Assembly (NCBI GenBank): GCA_036897485.1
Contig: JAYMTF010000145.1
Location: 1 to 49,846, forward strand
Source: Pelargonium nanum
Lineage: Eukaryota > Streptophyta > Magnoliopsida > Geraniales > Geraniaceae
Length of the DNA stretch: 49,846 bases
Direction: 5' to 3'
A model generated the notes under the pieces. That model did no database searches, was not told the origin of the DNA, and saw nothing but the letters and a program-made list of their open reading frames with translations. This document shows positions 22,507-35,670 of the stretch, piece by piece. Position 1 is the stretch's first letter, and the number at the start of each line of letters is the position of its first letter. The position numbers and the translations under genes are program-made.

Positions 22507-24450
22507 TGTACTTGCAAATTCTAACTGGTGATTTTATCTCTGAAACCAGTTTAGAAATAATTCTGAAGGATGAGCTAATCTGCAACTGAAGATCAGAATC
22601 AGTATCTCAAGATACAGTGCCTAACCAGAGAAGAAAATAACCAGCATTTAACCATCTCCATCAGACAAACTCACCAGGTCAGTTCACAATCTAGGAATTA
22701 AGCTGCAAATCCATCCAATAAAAATACAGAAGCAACTCCAAGATCAATGAATTTAATCATGGAGATGATTTACATGACCAGACATTTAAATGAGCATTCC
22801 CATTTCAGAAATACAGCACACGACTAACATTAACAGGACGTGAAACAATAGAAAATCAAACTTAAATATCATAGGAGATGGTTCAAAAGTTTCTTTAGAA
22901 TGTTGTTTATAAATGTAGCTCTTTTATTATCAAAAAGTCAACAAGTGCGGACAACACTATCCTATTTAACTAAATGATAGTAATTCAATCCATAACCATC
23001 CCTCACTATCAAAGTTCCCTCATAAAAAACCTCCAACCCCTGAGCAATAATTTCATCCATAGTAAACCAAGGAATGAAGCATGTAAAATAAGGTGAGTGA
23101 CACTTGGAAGCAGAGTAGCTTTAACCTTCCCTGAACCTCAACCTTCCCATGGATAAGTGATATTTCTTCTTTGGACCCTGCTGAATGGAGCCATATAGCC
23201 CATAGGAAGAGAATGAGAACTAACCCTAAAACTGAACACACAGTCAATTCTTCCTCATCAGTTACATAACCCAAATGGCATCAAGTTCACCTAGCCAAAT
23301 TCATACATAACCTGGAAACCACTTCAAAACACACCAACACAGACCGTAAAACAAATGCACCATATAAAATGCAATAAAACTAAACATAAGCAATCCTGTT
23401 TGACATGTATTGTACATCTGGCTCCGGTAGAGTGAGACAGTGTATGCTAATTGATCTTTTAACTTATGGACAAAGATCACTTGAAATTTGGAAGGAAAAA
23501 AAAAAGAAGTTGAAAAAAAAACAGGCCTGAGCTTAGTGCTCCTATCAGTCAATAAATTTTCTATAAAATTCCTTCCATAGAACACCGCTGAGTTATTAAT
23601 TGTGACAAATACTTAACATATCCTTCTTTGGGGCTCTACTGTTTCAGTGAATTGTCTAGTCATGCAAGTTAAATACAGTATGACTCTAAGAATGATCTGG
23701 AGATCAAACCGAACAAAAGTATAGATAGGAGCACTCAAATTCTACCGTAATTCCCTTATCAAGAGTTGATTAAAATAAAAATAATAAAGTTGCCGGCATT
23801 CCTTGCTGAATGGGGCAAAATGGTAACTTCCTCAATCAATGGGAAAACACATTCAGAATAAACAGATAAATAGATGAAAAACCAAGTAGCCTAATTATGT
23901 TACCATTCTGGAAGCCATAATGCAGAATCAAGTACAAAAGTAAGGCATGCAACAACAAGAACCAACACAAACCCAAACCTATAGATTATTTCAACGAACA
24001 AATCAAATTATAAAATTTCAGAGATTTCAAGTAAAATGCAGAGAAAATAGAAAAAAAAATTAAAAAATAACTACCAACAATGGCCGATCCTGATCGTGAC
24101 CCTAACCCTCGACTACATACTACTATTCGTAGGGTTTGCAGTGTGAGCCAAGTATGTGAGAAATTAGCGGGCATGGGCGTTAGAATCAAGAAATCGAAAA
24201 TGAAGAGGAAAGAAATTTCACCTTGTTTGATTGCAGTTGCCGGGAAGCCGGCCAAGCACCGTCTCCGGTCTCCTCCTCCTTCTCGGCGCAAATCGGCGAC
24301 GAACACCTAAATCGGAACACAACCTCCTCTTCCTGGCGGCCAAACTGACCTCGCCAACTATTAGGGGTTTGGTTTCGAGAGGCAAATTTGTTTTTCAATA
24401 AAAATCAGACGTTGAGTTGAGGTCAGGGCTTGGGTTTGGCTTGCGTAGAG
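22507..24450 (-). other. Probable 5' UTR and leader introns of the SNF2/RING gene
   Basis: Upstream of the ATG at 22506 no coding exon continues. A likely non-coding first exon spans about 24222-24450: it is GC-richer than its surroundings, and on the minus strand it ends ...CAATCAAACAAG before GTGAAATTTC, a good donor. The acceptor leading to the ATG exon is undecided between TTTGCAG (about 22711) and GGTTAG (about 22630). The stretch between, about 22.7-24.2 kb, looks like intron and holds no open frame with support. Confidence 0.4.
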
Positions 24451-26299
24451 AGAGGGCGTGTTTGTTTAACTGTTTGTTTGTATTCTATTTTAAACGCCCC
24501 AAGTCTACAGCTCACGGTCATCGACAAGTTTTTTTTTTCTTCTCTTTTTTTAAGGAACCTCATTTTTCTCCATACCCATTAGTCGAATAAAAATAATAAT
24601 AAACTCGTATAAATCATTCAAAAACAATTGTTTGCCTTTGTGAGAGAATCATAACTGGTTTAGACGCGCATGGGAACTTTCCTCCACCCGCAATGGTTGA
24701 AAAACACGCAAAGTTTTTAAACCTACAAAAAAATAGAAAAGCGCAACTCGAAACCGTAAGTGCTCATAAGGGCTCCAATCCACCTCGTAGTGATTGTACC
24801 CTACAGGGCACAATGAGTATCAAGTTCACCAAGCGTCCACGAACAACACACCAAGGAGGTATAACTCAAGCTCACTGGTGGAACCCAAAGAAGATCTTAC
24901 TTCATTGACAGCTAATCATGATATGTCATCGTGTCATCAACTTGGTTTATAAGTATAAACCATTTTTTTTTTTTGTATAATGAAGATATTTCATTATCCA
25001 CATTGATAATTTATCTCTTTTTTTCTTTCTAAAATTACCCATAATGAGGTGTTGTTCGAATTTTTCCATAATATAATACTCTTATGTCGGAGGTGGCTTC
25101 TCCAACACATAATTAAGTCTCCGCTTAATATTGTGCTATCATTGTACGTACATCAAGAACTCATACCAATTACTTAAACTTTCAACTCCCTCGTCCAAAA
25201 CTCATACTCAGACAAATTTACATACAACATCCATGAGATGTATAATAAAGTGTTTTCTTCAATATTAGATAATATGCGTATTATTCCATCATATGTTACT
25301 CATTTTTACACAATATTTTTATGTTATTGGTGACTTAATTGAAACTATTAAAAAAAAAATTTAATGTTGACTTGCATGATACTTTTATTTTAATATGTAT
25401 ATATATATAGTTGGTAAATAAACTAAATCAAGTTATATATTCATAAAACTTGCAGTTTATCAATTTATTAAGGCTTGGGCAACTGCACTCATGTTAACAT
25501 GTATAATTTCATGCGTTACATTTACGTAAATACAAGTTAATATATCAAACTCGTGGATAAATGGACATGATTATTGCTCTAAGTTTATTTGATATCTCAT
25601 ATTCAAGATGACCAAAAATATAAATACGTTAGAACTCGAGGAACTACCCCACTCGTGCGACTTTGTAACAAATTTATCACGTGTCAATACTAATTACAAA
25701 TTTATTTATACCATTGGTTTACAAGATTATGTATATACAATATCACAAAAATAAATGTGGTGATACACTTTCCAAAATAAAATACAAGAATTATCTCATA
25801 TGAGTGGATAATTTTAGTTCACCTTTTAAAAAAACAACCGCAGTGTGATGAAATCATAGGATAAAATCAATCTGAAAGATGAATTTGGAAAGAGTTTCCT
25901 TATAATCACCCTCTCCTAGATAGTTATCCAAAACACTAATTTCCATTTCCATAACAATAAATTAAAATATATTTTAAACCACCTGAAAATACGTCTCTCT
26001 AGACTCCGGGGATTTGTAAAAATTTAAAATTTAATAAATAAATAAATACTAATCAGAAAATGTCCAAAGCAAGCGGCTCCACCACCAGGACCACCACCAA
26101 TTATGGTGGGCGGTGGTCGGTGGCCGGCGGCGGCGAGAGCCGGCGAGGATTGGTTGTGTTGTTCTTTACAATCATTTCTATTTATTTAATTAAATAAAAA
26201 AACTTGGTGGTGTAATATTATAAGGAGTGTGAATGGACAAGAATGCCCCCATCTCCTCCTTTCTTTGTTAATAGCGAAGATTGTTTACTTCTTCCTTTT
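24451..26299. other. Divergent intergenic region between SNF2/RING gene and LCBK1
   Basis: AT-rich spacer carrying both promoters. At 26067-26140 there is a GC-rich island with an imperfect stem (CCACCACCAGGACCACCACC against GGTGGGCGGTGGTCGGTGG). A plus-strand open frame at 24693-24908 has a short, unrecognised translation and is not called. No clear TATA box was found for either gene. Confidence 0.5.
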
Positions 26300-26940
26300 T
26301 CTGTTTAATTATGGAAAAATAGCCAAAGTAGGGGAGAGGAGGGGGCTTTAGGTTTCCATTCGGTCTTTTTTCCATTTCATCTTCTTCTCTGCAACTGCGA
26401 GCCAAGCCAATCGGAGTTTTAGATTCAGCTTCCGGAGCTCCGGCGACAGCTAGGAATAGGATCTGCAGGTTACAGACACAGTTGGTGAGTCGTATTCGCT
26501 GTTTTTATCTGTTTTTACCTACTTTACTTGTTCGTCTGTTTTGAATTATGCATTTGAACTGGCTTCTCCACTCCGATCGTTCTCTTTGAAGTTCTTGTCG
26601 GATGATGATTATCGAATTGAGTGTCTGTTTATAATCAGAAACGATGATGATATTGTAGAATTTCGAAAATTTGAGAATTGGATAGATGTAGGTTGATCTG
26701 ATCTGTTGATGGCGAGGACGAAGAGAACTGTAATTGTTTGGAAATGAATTATCACATTCGCTTGACATGCTCTTTTTAATTTTGTTTGTTTATTTGTATT
26801 TTTTTTTTATGTAGATTATGTGATTGTGGTATATTATTTGCTAGTGTTCTGAGTTATTGTTACTCTTCTTTACCAGCTACTGTCACTAGTACTACTTAAT
26901 TCTGAGAGTACAGCAGAGAGTACCTGTGGAATTAAGGGAT
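26300..26940 (+). other. LCBK1 5' UTR exon and leader intron
   Basis: A pyrimidine-rich, CTTCTTCTCTGCAACTGCGA-type leader ends ...CACAGTTG at 26484 before the donor GTGAGT. The best acceptor before the ATG is TTCTTTACCAG at 26876, so the intron would be 26485-26876 and the second leader segment 26877-26940 contains no ATG. The transcription start is not visible, and the 5' limit given here is approximate. A leader intron is common in plant housekeeping genes and often raises expression. Confidence 0.5.
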
Positions 26941-29900
26941 ATGCAGAAGGCTAGGTCCTTGAGACTGACCACACCTCAGCAGTCTCTTCGCCGCCTGGGA
27001 TTGTGCTCACAAATAGCAACAGGGGGTCAGCACTCGTCCCCAATTGTGTTCCCGGAGAAACGCAACAAGGTCAAGGCTTCTACAAGGCCTGTTATCTCCT
27101 CTTCTGAAGATCCTACCAAACCCAAGGGAGATGACCACAGGATTGATATAGGAGGCGGAGATGAAAAGTCTGATCTGTTGGGGTATGCTGTCTTTTCTGG
27201 CAAGTTGGTGTTGGATAAGAGCAAGACCAATAATATAAATGCCTCTAATGTACAGCAAGCCTCCTCAGAAACCACCAACCAGCAAGCCTTTGACGCTAAA
27301 TTAACAAGCAAGGCTTTAGTTTGGGGTTCTCATATGTTGGCTCTTGAGGATGTCGTCTCGGTAAGTTTTCCCCCTTCTCAGACCCGTGAAGATGCTTTAT
27401 GTCATGCATTTAGTGGCGATGAATTCAACATTTCCCTACCTTGACTTTGACAGGTTTCTTACAATGCCGGACTTCGACATTTTACTGTGCATTCATACCC
27501 ACTGAAGAAGGGTTCTTGTGGCCTGTCTTGTTTTATTAAAGCTCGGAGAAGTCGCAAGGACTTCCGTTTCTTAGCTTCTAGCATAGAAGAGGCACTTCAA
27601 TGGGTTGGTGGCTTTGCAGATCAGCATTGTTTTGTTAATTGTTTGCCTCACCCATTGGCTTCTTCAAAGAAACAGTCTTCTTCAGAATTACTTCCAATTG
27701 ATACTCCTCCAGAGTTACTTTTTAAATGTAAAAACTCACCAAAAATGCTCGTGATTTTAAATCCGAGGTCGGGACGTGGTCGTTCTAGTAAAGTTTTCCA
27801 TGGCATTGTCGAACCGATATTTAAGGTATGCCGCTTTAAATGAAGTTCAGTGGGTTACCTTTGCATTTGAAGCTAACTTGCAAAATTGAACTTTATGCAA
27901 GTGTCCATGCTATATTGCTATTGTATTTGATGGCTTTTAAATGACCTTTTTAAGGTAAATTTTTACTTGCCTGTTGACCATCATATAAAAAAATCTTTTA
28001 GTGTCATCTTCTGTTTGAGAGGTGATAATTGTGTGGTCAATTTGCTTCTTAAAATAAACATCAGCATATCATTTTTGGTTGCCCCCTCCCCAAAATAACT
28101 GCCTTATTTGACCCGACTTAGACCGTAGTTATTACTAACTTTCTAAATGATGTTATTGGCAATCCAAATATATTTTACCTATCAAAACTTGAAAGGGTAA
28201 GTTAGATGGTTAAATTAGGAAATATGACAGACTATTAATTGTACATGCACTTACTGAAGACACATGAATGAAGGTGGATATGGCATGCAGCACAATGATT
28301 TTAAGCTTTCAGAAGTTAGCAAATGAATGTTCTATGGAGAGCCGTGGATAATCATTGGAGATACTCGGAGGAAAATCTAGCAAATGCACGGTTAGTCGGT
28401 TACTGGTAGAATAATAAGGAAAAATATGTGTTAGCGAAAATCTAAGACTTAGCACGAGTTCTGTGGATATTTATGGGCTAGGGAATGGGTACGCCGTACG
28501 CTGAGGCAATTGGCAGAAAATGAGGCAGTTGTATCTCTTGGATTTGATAAAGTTCACCATTTGACATCAGAAATTGGGGCCTCGTCTTATTGGGCGCATT
28601 GGCTGGAGAATTAGGAGGCAGAAGATATAATGGATAGATAATATCTGCCTCTTGAGGATCATGTATTATTGGGTTGTTTGACTTCTGGATGGTGTTTTTT
28701 TAGAAGTGAAGAGTAAATAATGAAAAAACCCATCAACAGTAACCATTTTTTTTTCTGTGATTTCAAACCCCTAAGATGGGTAGTAATGTAATTGGGTTTC
28801 GGTGCTTGGTTAGCTTCCATTCATCTCTATTATAATCAGGTGTAGCATGTCCTTTTTATATCTCAAGTAAGCACAAGTGGTTATTGATCAAACTTGTTGA
28901 GTCCACTGTTTTCAACTTCTTATTGATTAACTCAAACTATTATGCTTAGATTAACAGCTATTAATTTTAGTGATCATGCTACTTAGAATTGAAGATGTAC
29001 ATTCTGCCGTAATCTTATTATAGTCATGAGAGGGTTCATTCAGAGTTTCTGTTGATATTTACTTATCGATGCAAACTGTGACAGCTTGCAGGATTTCAAT
29101 TGGAGGTAGTGAAAACAACATCTGCAGGGCATGCCAGAAAAATTGCATCCAGCGTTGACTTCAGCTCGTGCCCTGATGGTATTTACATCCATTCATTACA
29201 TTTTGTTTCCTTTCTAGATTGATACTCTTCATCATATTTCTTGCTCTCATCCATGTTTTTGATTTTGTATTATACTACAGGAATTATATGTGTTGGAGGT
29301 GATGGAATTGTTAATGAGGTTGGTCATTTGCCCTTGCAGGAGACAGCTTTTTCTTGTGGTTGTATGTTCTAGATGTAATGTATTTTTCCACAAGAATTTG
29401 CTATTTACTACTTTGACCATGTATCTATATCAGGTTCTGAATGGTCTACTTACAAGAGATAACCAGAAAGAAGGAATTTCTATACCCCTGGGAATTATAC
29501 CTGCTGGTTCTGACAATTCATTAGTGTGGACTGTTCTGGGGGTTAGGGATCCAGTTTCTGCTGCCATAGCTATTGTGAAGGTAAAACTCTTTTCTGCTCA
29601 TGTATTTATGGTATTAATAGATGATATTCTTCCTAGTAAACTTAATCAAACTAAATTTTGCCATGGAAAGTTGAGTTTGTGTGCACTTTCTCTTCATCTG
29701 AATATCCCTTTTATCTCCTGGTCATTCTGTCCTTAAATTGTTAGTTCCTACTCTCCCATAAAAGTAATTGCCTTATTTTCTTTTTTAAGATGATTGTATG
29801 ATTATGATCATATTTACTAATTTACACAGTTGACCTTCATTTGTCAACGTATATTTTGGAGTCACAAATTCGGACACTGATTTGTACAAAATTTATATTG

Positions 29901-31273
29901 TTTCACCTTAGTTCTCTTATTCAACTTCATTCAAAGTTTGGTTCATCGAAATTATCATAATATCATGTATGATGACCTCTTCTAAAACGTAAGATCTGAA
30001 TATGGGTTTTCAGAATAGAAGTTTATGAGCAGGTTTTATGTACAATTGTTCTTTATGTTGGTATGCAACCTGGTTCTGCTTTATATGAGTTTTGTCACGT
30101 CTTAGGTCTCAGGTCAATGTAGTAAATTTCATATTTTCTGGATAAGGGCTGTTGTTGCTGTCCATGGAATTTCAAACACTAGTATGTTGGGTCGCTTGAC
30201 CTTTATTTGTGGTTTTTAGCATATAATTTTAATTATGTCTCACATTTTAAAATATCAGACTATCTAAATTTAGAATCCTGGTTCAAATGGGTCCCTGCAT
30301 AAAGCCCATGTGCTCTGTCATGGGTTAGCAAAGGTTTTGAAGGTTGTTTAAGGGCAAAATTCTTTCCCTAAGTATTTACTTTGGGGGCCCTGAGTGTCTG
30401 TATGCTGCCAGAAATTTTATGGTTACTTTTGTCTAGTATTTTCATAATGATGCATACTAATTAATATTGGATAACCGAAAGCCCAACCTTTAGTTTATCG
30501 TTTAACTTGATCTTTCAAAATAATTGGAAATCCAATATTTGCTTCTCTGTTAAGGTCTGCATATTAAGGGATCCTTGTACATGATGTTGCTAGATATATT
30601 TATAATAGAAGTGCAATTATGAGACTTCAAACTGTGTATCCTGTTGCTCATCAGTGAGTTATTTTGTGGTTTCAGGGGGGTCTAACAGCTACAGATGTTT
30701 TTGCTGTTGAGTGGATTCAAACTGGTGTTATTCACTTTGGAATGACAGTATCATACTATGGTTTTGTTAGCGATGGTAATTCATAATGCTTGGAGTAAAT
30801 ATTTTTCTTTCTTTGTCTCGATTTAGTATTTCATGATCTTTTAGTTATAATCCGTTTGATTGAAATCAGTATAATGCTTTTTGTTGCCTCTGTTATTTTC
30901 TTGTTTATTGACGTTGTTTTCCAACTACAGTTTTTGTTACATATTTGGATGCATGGGTTTTGATGAGTTTACCAGTAATATCACCCCTGTAAAGCTTTAT
31001 TTGGGCAGTCAAGTACTAGTGTCTTGATAGTGATCACTTAATGCATAAATGCTGAAGGTGAGGACTCTATCAAGATCATTACTTGCCCGTTCTCTGAACT
31101 TGGTGGGATGAGAAATGGATAGTAACAATTGTGCTTTGTTTGAACGCCAATATATGGGTGTAAGAGAAAGAAAGTAGCTAGTGAATAGTGCATCCTCCTC
31201 CCAGCCATGCCAAACTTGTTAATGTAATGTTAAGGGTTTTATTATGTGTTGTGTGGATATTATAAATGAGTTG

Positions 31274-31308
<35 letters not shown>

Positions 31309-33292
31309 AGAGTGGTATTAGTTCATATTTCCTGGTTACTGCTAATAGAATGACTTCAAGTATTATTTGAATTCTTAAACAAACCCCTCCCCTCTTTGAT
31401 GCCTAATTTGATATTATAAAGTTGAGGATCTCATTGGTATCATCATTGTGTATGTAAATGCATGTTTTTGACTAGCCCATTTAAACAGATTAGTATTTGA
31501 CTTGTATATTGGTCATGACCACCACTTCATCATCAAATTCTTCCTGTACTATTGTTGAGTGTGTAAACTGTTGCATGCTGCTGTAAATTGACTGCAACTT
31601 ATCCATATATATTGTTGTTTATACTATAATTCACCTATAAATTGAAGTGTAACAATTATCTGTTTACATGTGAACTTAAAATTCTTTGCCTCACATACAA
31701 ATGTTTTATTTGTGTGTGAATAGTTTCTGCTGGATCAATAAGGTGCTCAGTTGCATAATGCTATTGAATATGTTAAAAGTTCCTATGTTTTGAGGATGAG
31801 TTGGCATTGGCTATAATTTCGATCTCTCATTCTTTAGTCATTAATAGGTTCAGTTGTAGAATAAGAATGTAATGGACAGCTTAATTTGTTGGACAAAAAC
31901 ATAGAATATCGATTATACATGATCGGTTAGTGTTAAGAGCCTTTCATTTTCTTAATGTGCATGTCTCCTCTGTTGCAGTGTTGGAACTTTCGGAGAAATA
32001 CCAGAAGCGTTTTGGTCCAATGCGTTATTTTGTTGCTGGCTTTCTCAAGTTTTTGTGCTTGCCGAAATACAACTATGAAGTAGAATATGTCCCAGCTGCA
32101 AAAGAGGATTGCGAGGGGGCACACTCGGCTGAAAGAGAAGTTGTTGACATGTCAGATCTGTACACTGACATCATGCGTAGATCAAAAACTGATGGAATTC
32201 CTAGAGCCTCCAGTCTGTCAAGTATCGACTCCATAATGACACCCAGCCGAATGTCTGGGGGAGACTTGGATACAACCTGTAGTAGCACACATGCTAGCAC
32301 TGAACCATCTGAGTATGTGCGTGGGATAGATCCAAAATCAAAACGTTTGTCATCTGGGAGGAGCAATGTGACAGCTGAGCCGGAAGTCATTCATCCTCAC
32401 CTACCACTATCCACGACTCCAAACTGGCCAAGAACCAGATCGAAGTCTAGGACAGATAAAGGATGGAGCGGGTTGAATGCTGCATATGATCCTTCCAGAA
32501 GCTCTTGGGGAAATGCGGCGATAAATGATAAAGAGGATATTTCTTCAACAATGTCTGATCCAGGTCCTATTTGGGATGCTGAACCCAAGTGGGATTCGGA
32601 GGCTAACTGGGATGTGGAAAATCCAATTGAACTACCTGGGCCACCAGAAGATTTAGAAGCAGGAACAAGAAATGAAGTCGTGGCTAGGTATGAAGAGAAA
32701 CCAGTTGTTACCAAAGGACAATTTCTTGGCATCCTAGTGTGCAACCATGCATGCAGAAGCGTCCAGAGTTCCCAAGTGGTAGCACCAAAAGCCGAGCATG
32801 ATGATGACTGTTTGGATTTAATCTTAGTTCATGGGAATGGGCGACTGAGGTTGTTGAGATTTTTCTTGCTTATGCAGATGGGTCGAGGTCAACATTTATC
32901 GCTGCCATATGTAGAATATGTTAAGGTATGGGCATTTTCGATCTGTTGATATATACTCTTACACATTGAGATATGTAGTTGCAATGATAATCTTATATCT
33001 AGTTATGATGCGTAGATCTAGCCATCTAACGAAAATAATAAACCACGATCATGAGCATGCCAATTCTTATGTGGACATCAATATCTTGAAATGCTATATC
33101 GGGTTGCCCTATCTAACTATACGTTTTCCCATGCCAATGCAGGTAAAATCGGTGAAGATTAAGTCGGGTAAGCACACTCACAATGGCTGTGGCATTGATG
33201 GAGAATTTTTTCCACTCAATGGGCAAGTGGTGTCTTCGCTTCTCCCAGAGCAGTGCAGACTCATAGGTCGCTCCCCGGGCAGTCATGTATGA
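26941..33292 (+). CDS. LCBK1: Sphingoid long-chain base kinase 1
   Basis: Lipid kinase of the DAGK catalytic superfamily that phosphorylates sphingoid long-chain bases, giving signals used in stomatal, stress and cell-death responses. Coding exons: 26941-27360, 27454-27825, 29085-29178, 29281-29318, 29434-29580, 30676-30775, 31979-32925, 33143-33292 (TGA). They sum to 2268 nt, 755 residues, close to the Arabidopsis protein. The N-terminus has the diagnostic QSLRRLGLCSQIATGGQHSS. Nucleotide-binding and catalytic motifs are MLVILNPRSGRGRS (about 238-251), VGGDGIVNEVLNGLL (300-314) and IPAGSDNSLVWTV (330-342). A long Ser/Thr-rich region (ASSLSSIDSIMTPS, STHASTEPSEY) and WDxE repeats follow, then a conserved C-terminus with LVHGNGRLRLLRF and LPEQCRLIG. 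The donor after 29318 is a weak GTTGGT. The start ATG at 26941 matches the family start. Confidence 0.95.
31278..31307. repeat. (CT)n microsatellite in LCBK1 intron
   Basis: Fifteen CT units in the large intron between LCBK1 exons 6 and 7. Simple sequence repeat, likely polymorphic. Confidence 0.9.
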
Positions 33293-35148
33293 CAACCATG
33301 TACCCTTTTAAATTCTTTTTTGTCAGGGATGCACATCCTCTTTTGCACCGAAAATCTGCCGGACACATCCGCATACTCGTGTTTGCTCTATTTGCATTTT
33401 GTGTCAACCTTTGCTACCATGACACTACACTACGGCTTATGTGAGGTCATCTGTAAATTCTTCTTTTGTCTTTTCGGGTTTTGTGTATCAGCTGCTGCCT
33501 GTTCATTTTGTATAACTTTGACGTGTTATGTACGCTGCCTCACTTGTTTGGTGCACGCTGCGTGCTTGCTGTATTAGAGAGCCTGTTATTTTTGCCTGTA
33601 ATCATTCAGAATGCTATGAGGTATGTGTATTATAAAGCACTTGGGTTCATTTCCATTTCTTTTTTTCATCAGGATTGAAATGAAAGATCTATGGTTTGAG
33701 GTCTCTACTCTACTCTTGAGTTTGTTGAAGATTAGATGTTTTGGTTGTTTGAAAGGGAAGCTGTATTTGGCTTTTGGAAATAAAAATAGAAATAAGAAAA
33801 AGGTAGATCGTTGAAGTCAGTTGTCAGTGTCAAATCAGATTGCTTAGCTTTGGTTCCATAATTATCCAAAGAGATATTTATTGGTATAGTTGGTGAGAGT
33901 GGTTCTACCTTACGTTCGTCCACCACTTGAGCCACACGTTGTTTTGTGGACCATTTTACGTCTATCAGGAGAAAACAATTCATTGTTGTATTTGGGACGA
34001 GAATATCTTCATTTACTATTGTTCTACTATATTTTTGGTTCAAGATCAAATTATAGAATTGAGGCTCTCCAATCGCTATGGTTTTTTAACGCAAAAAGCT
34101 ATTAATTTATTATTTCAAATTAGACGATAACAAAATCGATATAAAATTAGATCTTGAAGAACAGTCTACCCAAACAAGTCTGATAAAAAATTCGAGTATT
34201 TAACTAATTTGGGGTCACTCTGTTTGCGTAGTAACCCGCAAACAAAAAATCGGCACTATCAAATTGAGTCACAATGACTAAAACATATTGTATCAAGCTG
34301 AAGGTGCTTGAATTTTCTCCATCAGCTCGTACAATCAAGCAGAAAACACTTGAATCATTTCCTCCATCATGAAGAGCGTGAACAACTATCAAAAACTGCA
34401 CTTGGAGCTTAACATGACCACATGAATGTCTCTACCAACCGCCTTCGCCGCCACCAATTCTGTCATCTGATTCGATAGCAAACTCGAAGACATATCTAAG
34501 GGCTCCAGTCGAACTACCACCTTTACCGCCACAAACCTCCTATTGCCTTGCACGCACACCAACTAGTAAACAACCGTGATTTTACGCTGCCGTCGCTCAA
34601 CAAACTTAACAACGTACACCTTGTTATCAAGTAAGATATCGATGTCTCACCGATAAAAATCACAATTTACTATGTGTAAATCCAAAATATTGCCGCCACC
34701 GTGAAATACAAGAGTAATTGTATTCGTACAGAAATTGTAACCGACTCTCAAAACGGGTCTATGTATTAGTTGCCGACTGCTTTTTCTAAAAAGATAAACT
34801 TATCATGAAAAGGAAGCTAGATATTTTTTTATAGTTTTGGGAGTAAATAGGATGGATTGGATTGGATCACATGTTAAACGACAGAGACAAATGGATAGAT
34901 GAGATGGCCTCAATTTCATAACAATTGGAATTGAAGGGTGAGACTATTAGATACATACATTACAAACCTTACCATTACCATTACCTCACCGCACCAGAGA
35001 AAGAGAGAAAACAGATTCTTTACTTAATTACTCAAACATAACACTGCTACTACATTTGTTGCATACACATTACTGTTTACTATTCTACAACACATCACAA
35101 CCACAAACACAAGCTCAATCCCAAAAACGAAAAAGAGAAGTTGCGCAG
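33293..35148. other. LCBK1 3' region and FTRA upstream region
   Basis: The LCBK1 3' UTR probably runs some hundreds of bases past the stop. From about 34.2 to 34.75 kb a GC-richer stretch has a minus-strand translation with Arg/Gly-rich patches, but stops interrupt it and I recognise no family; it may be a decayed coding fragment. The FTRA leader before 35149 is CA/AC-rich and has no ATG from about 35040 onward. No confident TATA box. Confidence 0.45.
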
Positions 35149-35670
35149 ATGATGACTACAACCACCGCAGCTCTGTCGTCGCCGGCGGCGGTTAGGGCTC
35201 GCTCGATTTCACTCTTTTCCGGTTCCACCAGAGTATCATCACTCCCTATTTTCGTTTCTTCTTTGAGCAAAATCGAAATCAAAAGCAAGAGCTGCGGCGG
35301 GAGGAGGAGGAGGATATCTTGCGAGGTAGCGACATCGACGCCGATATCGGCATCGTCATCGTCTTCTTCATCGTCGTCGTCCAAAGAAGAAGGAGAAGAA
35401 GAGCTGCTAAATGAGCTCACCGGTGGCAGGAAGATAGGCGCCAGGGTTAGGGTAAATGTGCCTCTCAAGGTGTACCACGTACCGAAAGTACCGGAGGTAG
35501 ATCTGACCGGCATGGAAGGTGAGCTCAAGCAGTTCGTTGGCCTCTGGAAGGGAAAGCGAATCTCCGCCAATCTCCCTTACAAGATCCAGTTCGTCACTGA
35601 TATCCCAGGCCGCGGTCCTGTCAAATTCTTTGCCCATCTCAAGGACGATGAGTTCGAAATCCTTGATTGA
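35149..35670 (+). CDS. FTRA: Ferredoxin-thioredoxin reductase, variable (A) subunit, chloroplastic
   Basis: Non-catalytic partner of the plastid FTR heterodimer, which passes electrons from ferredoxin to thioredoxins for light regulation of the Calvin cycle. The intronless frame of 173 residues starts at the first ATG of a tandem ATGATG (35149); the open frame upstream has no ATG. Residues 1 to about 58 are a Ser/Arg-rich, acid-poor chloroplast transit peptide. A run of serines (about 69-78) and an acidic linker follow. The FTR variable-chain SH3-like barrel spans about 95-173, with GARVRVNVPLKVYHVPK, the DLTGMEGELK loop, LWKGKRISANLPYKIQF and the ending FFAHLKDDEFEILD. Length fits the plant family (about 170-180). 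Two paralogues exist in many plants, so A1 versus A2 is not assigned. Confidence 0.95.
   Translation: MMTTTTAALSSPAAVRARSISLFSGSTRVSSLPIFVSSLSKIEIKSKSCGGRRRRISCEVATSTPISASSSSSSSSSSKEEGEEELLNELTGGRKIGARVRVNVPLKVYHVPKVPEVDLTGMEGELKQFVGLWKGKRISANLPYKIQFVTDIPGRGPVKFFAHLKDDEFEILD

Noticed and set aside
24080..24310. Plus-strand 76-codon open frame with a good ATG context near the SNF2/RING leader
   Set aside because: It is antisense to the probable first non-coding exon of that gene, basic and low-complexity, with no splice or promoter support. Left uncalled, though the ATG context is good.
24693..24908. 71-codon plus-strand open frame in the divergent spacer
   Set aside because: Unrecognised translation, no neighbouring splice signals that extend it, and no conserved composition. 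Possibly old repeat sequence.
34200..34750. Minus-strand stretch that looks partly coding
   Set aside because: Stops interrupt each frame and no family is recognisable; not enough to call even a pseudogene.
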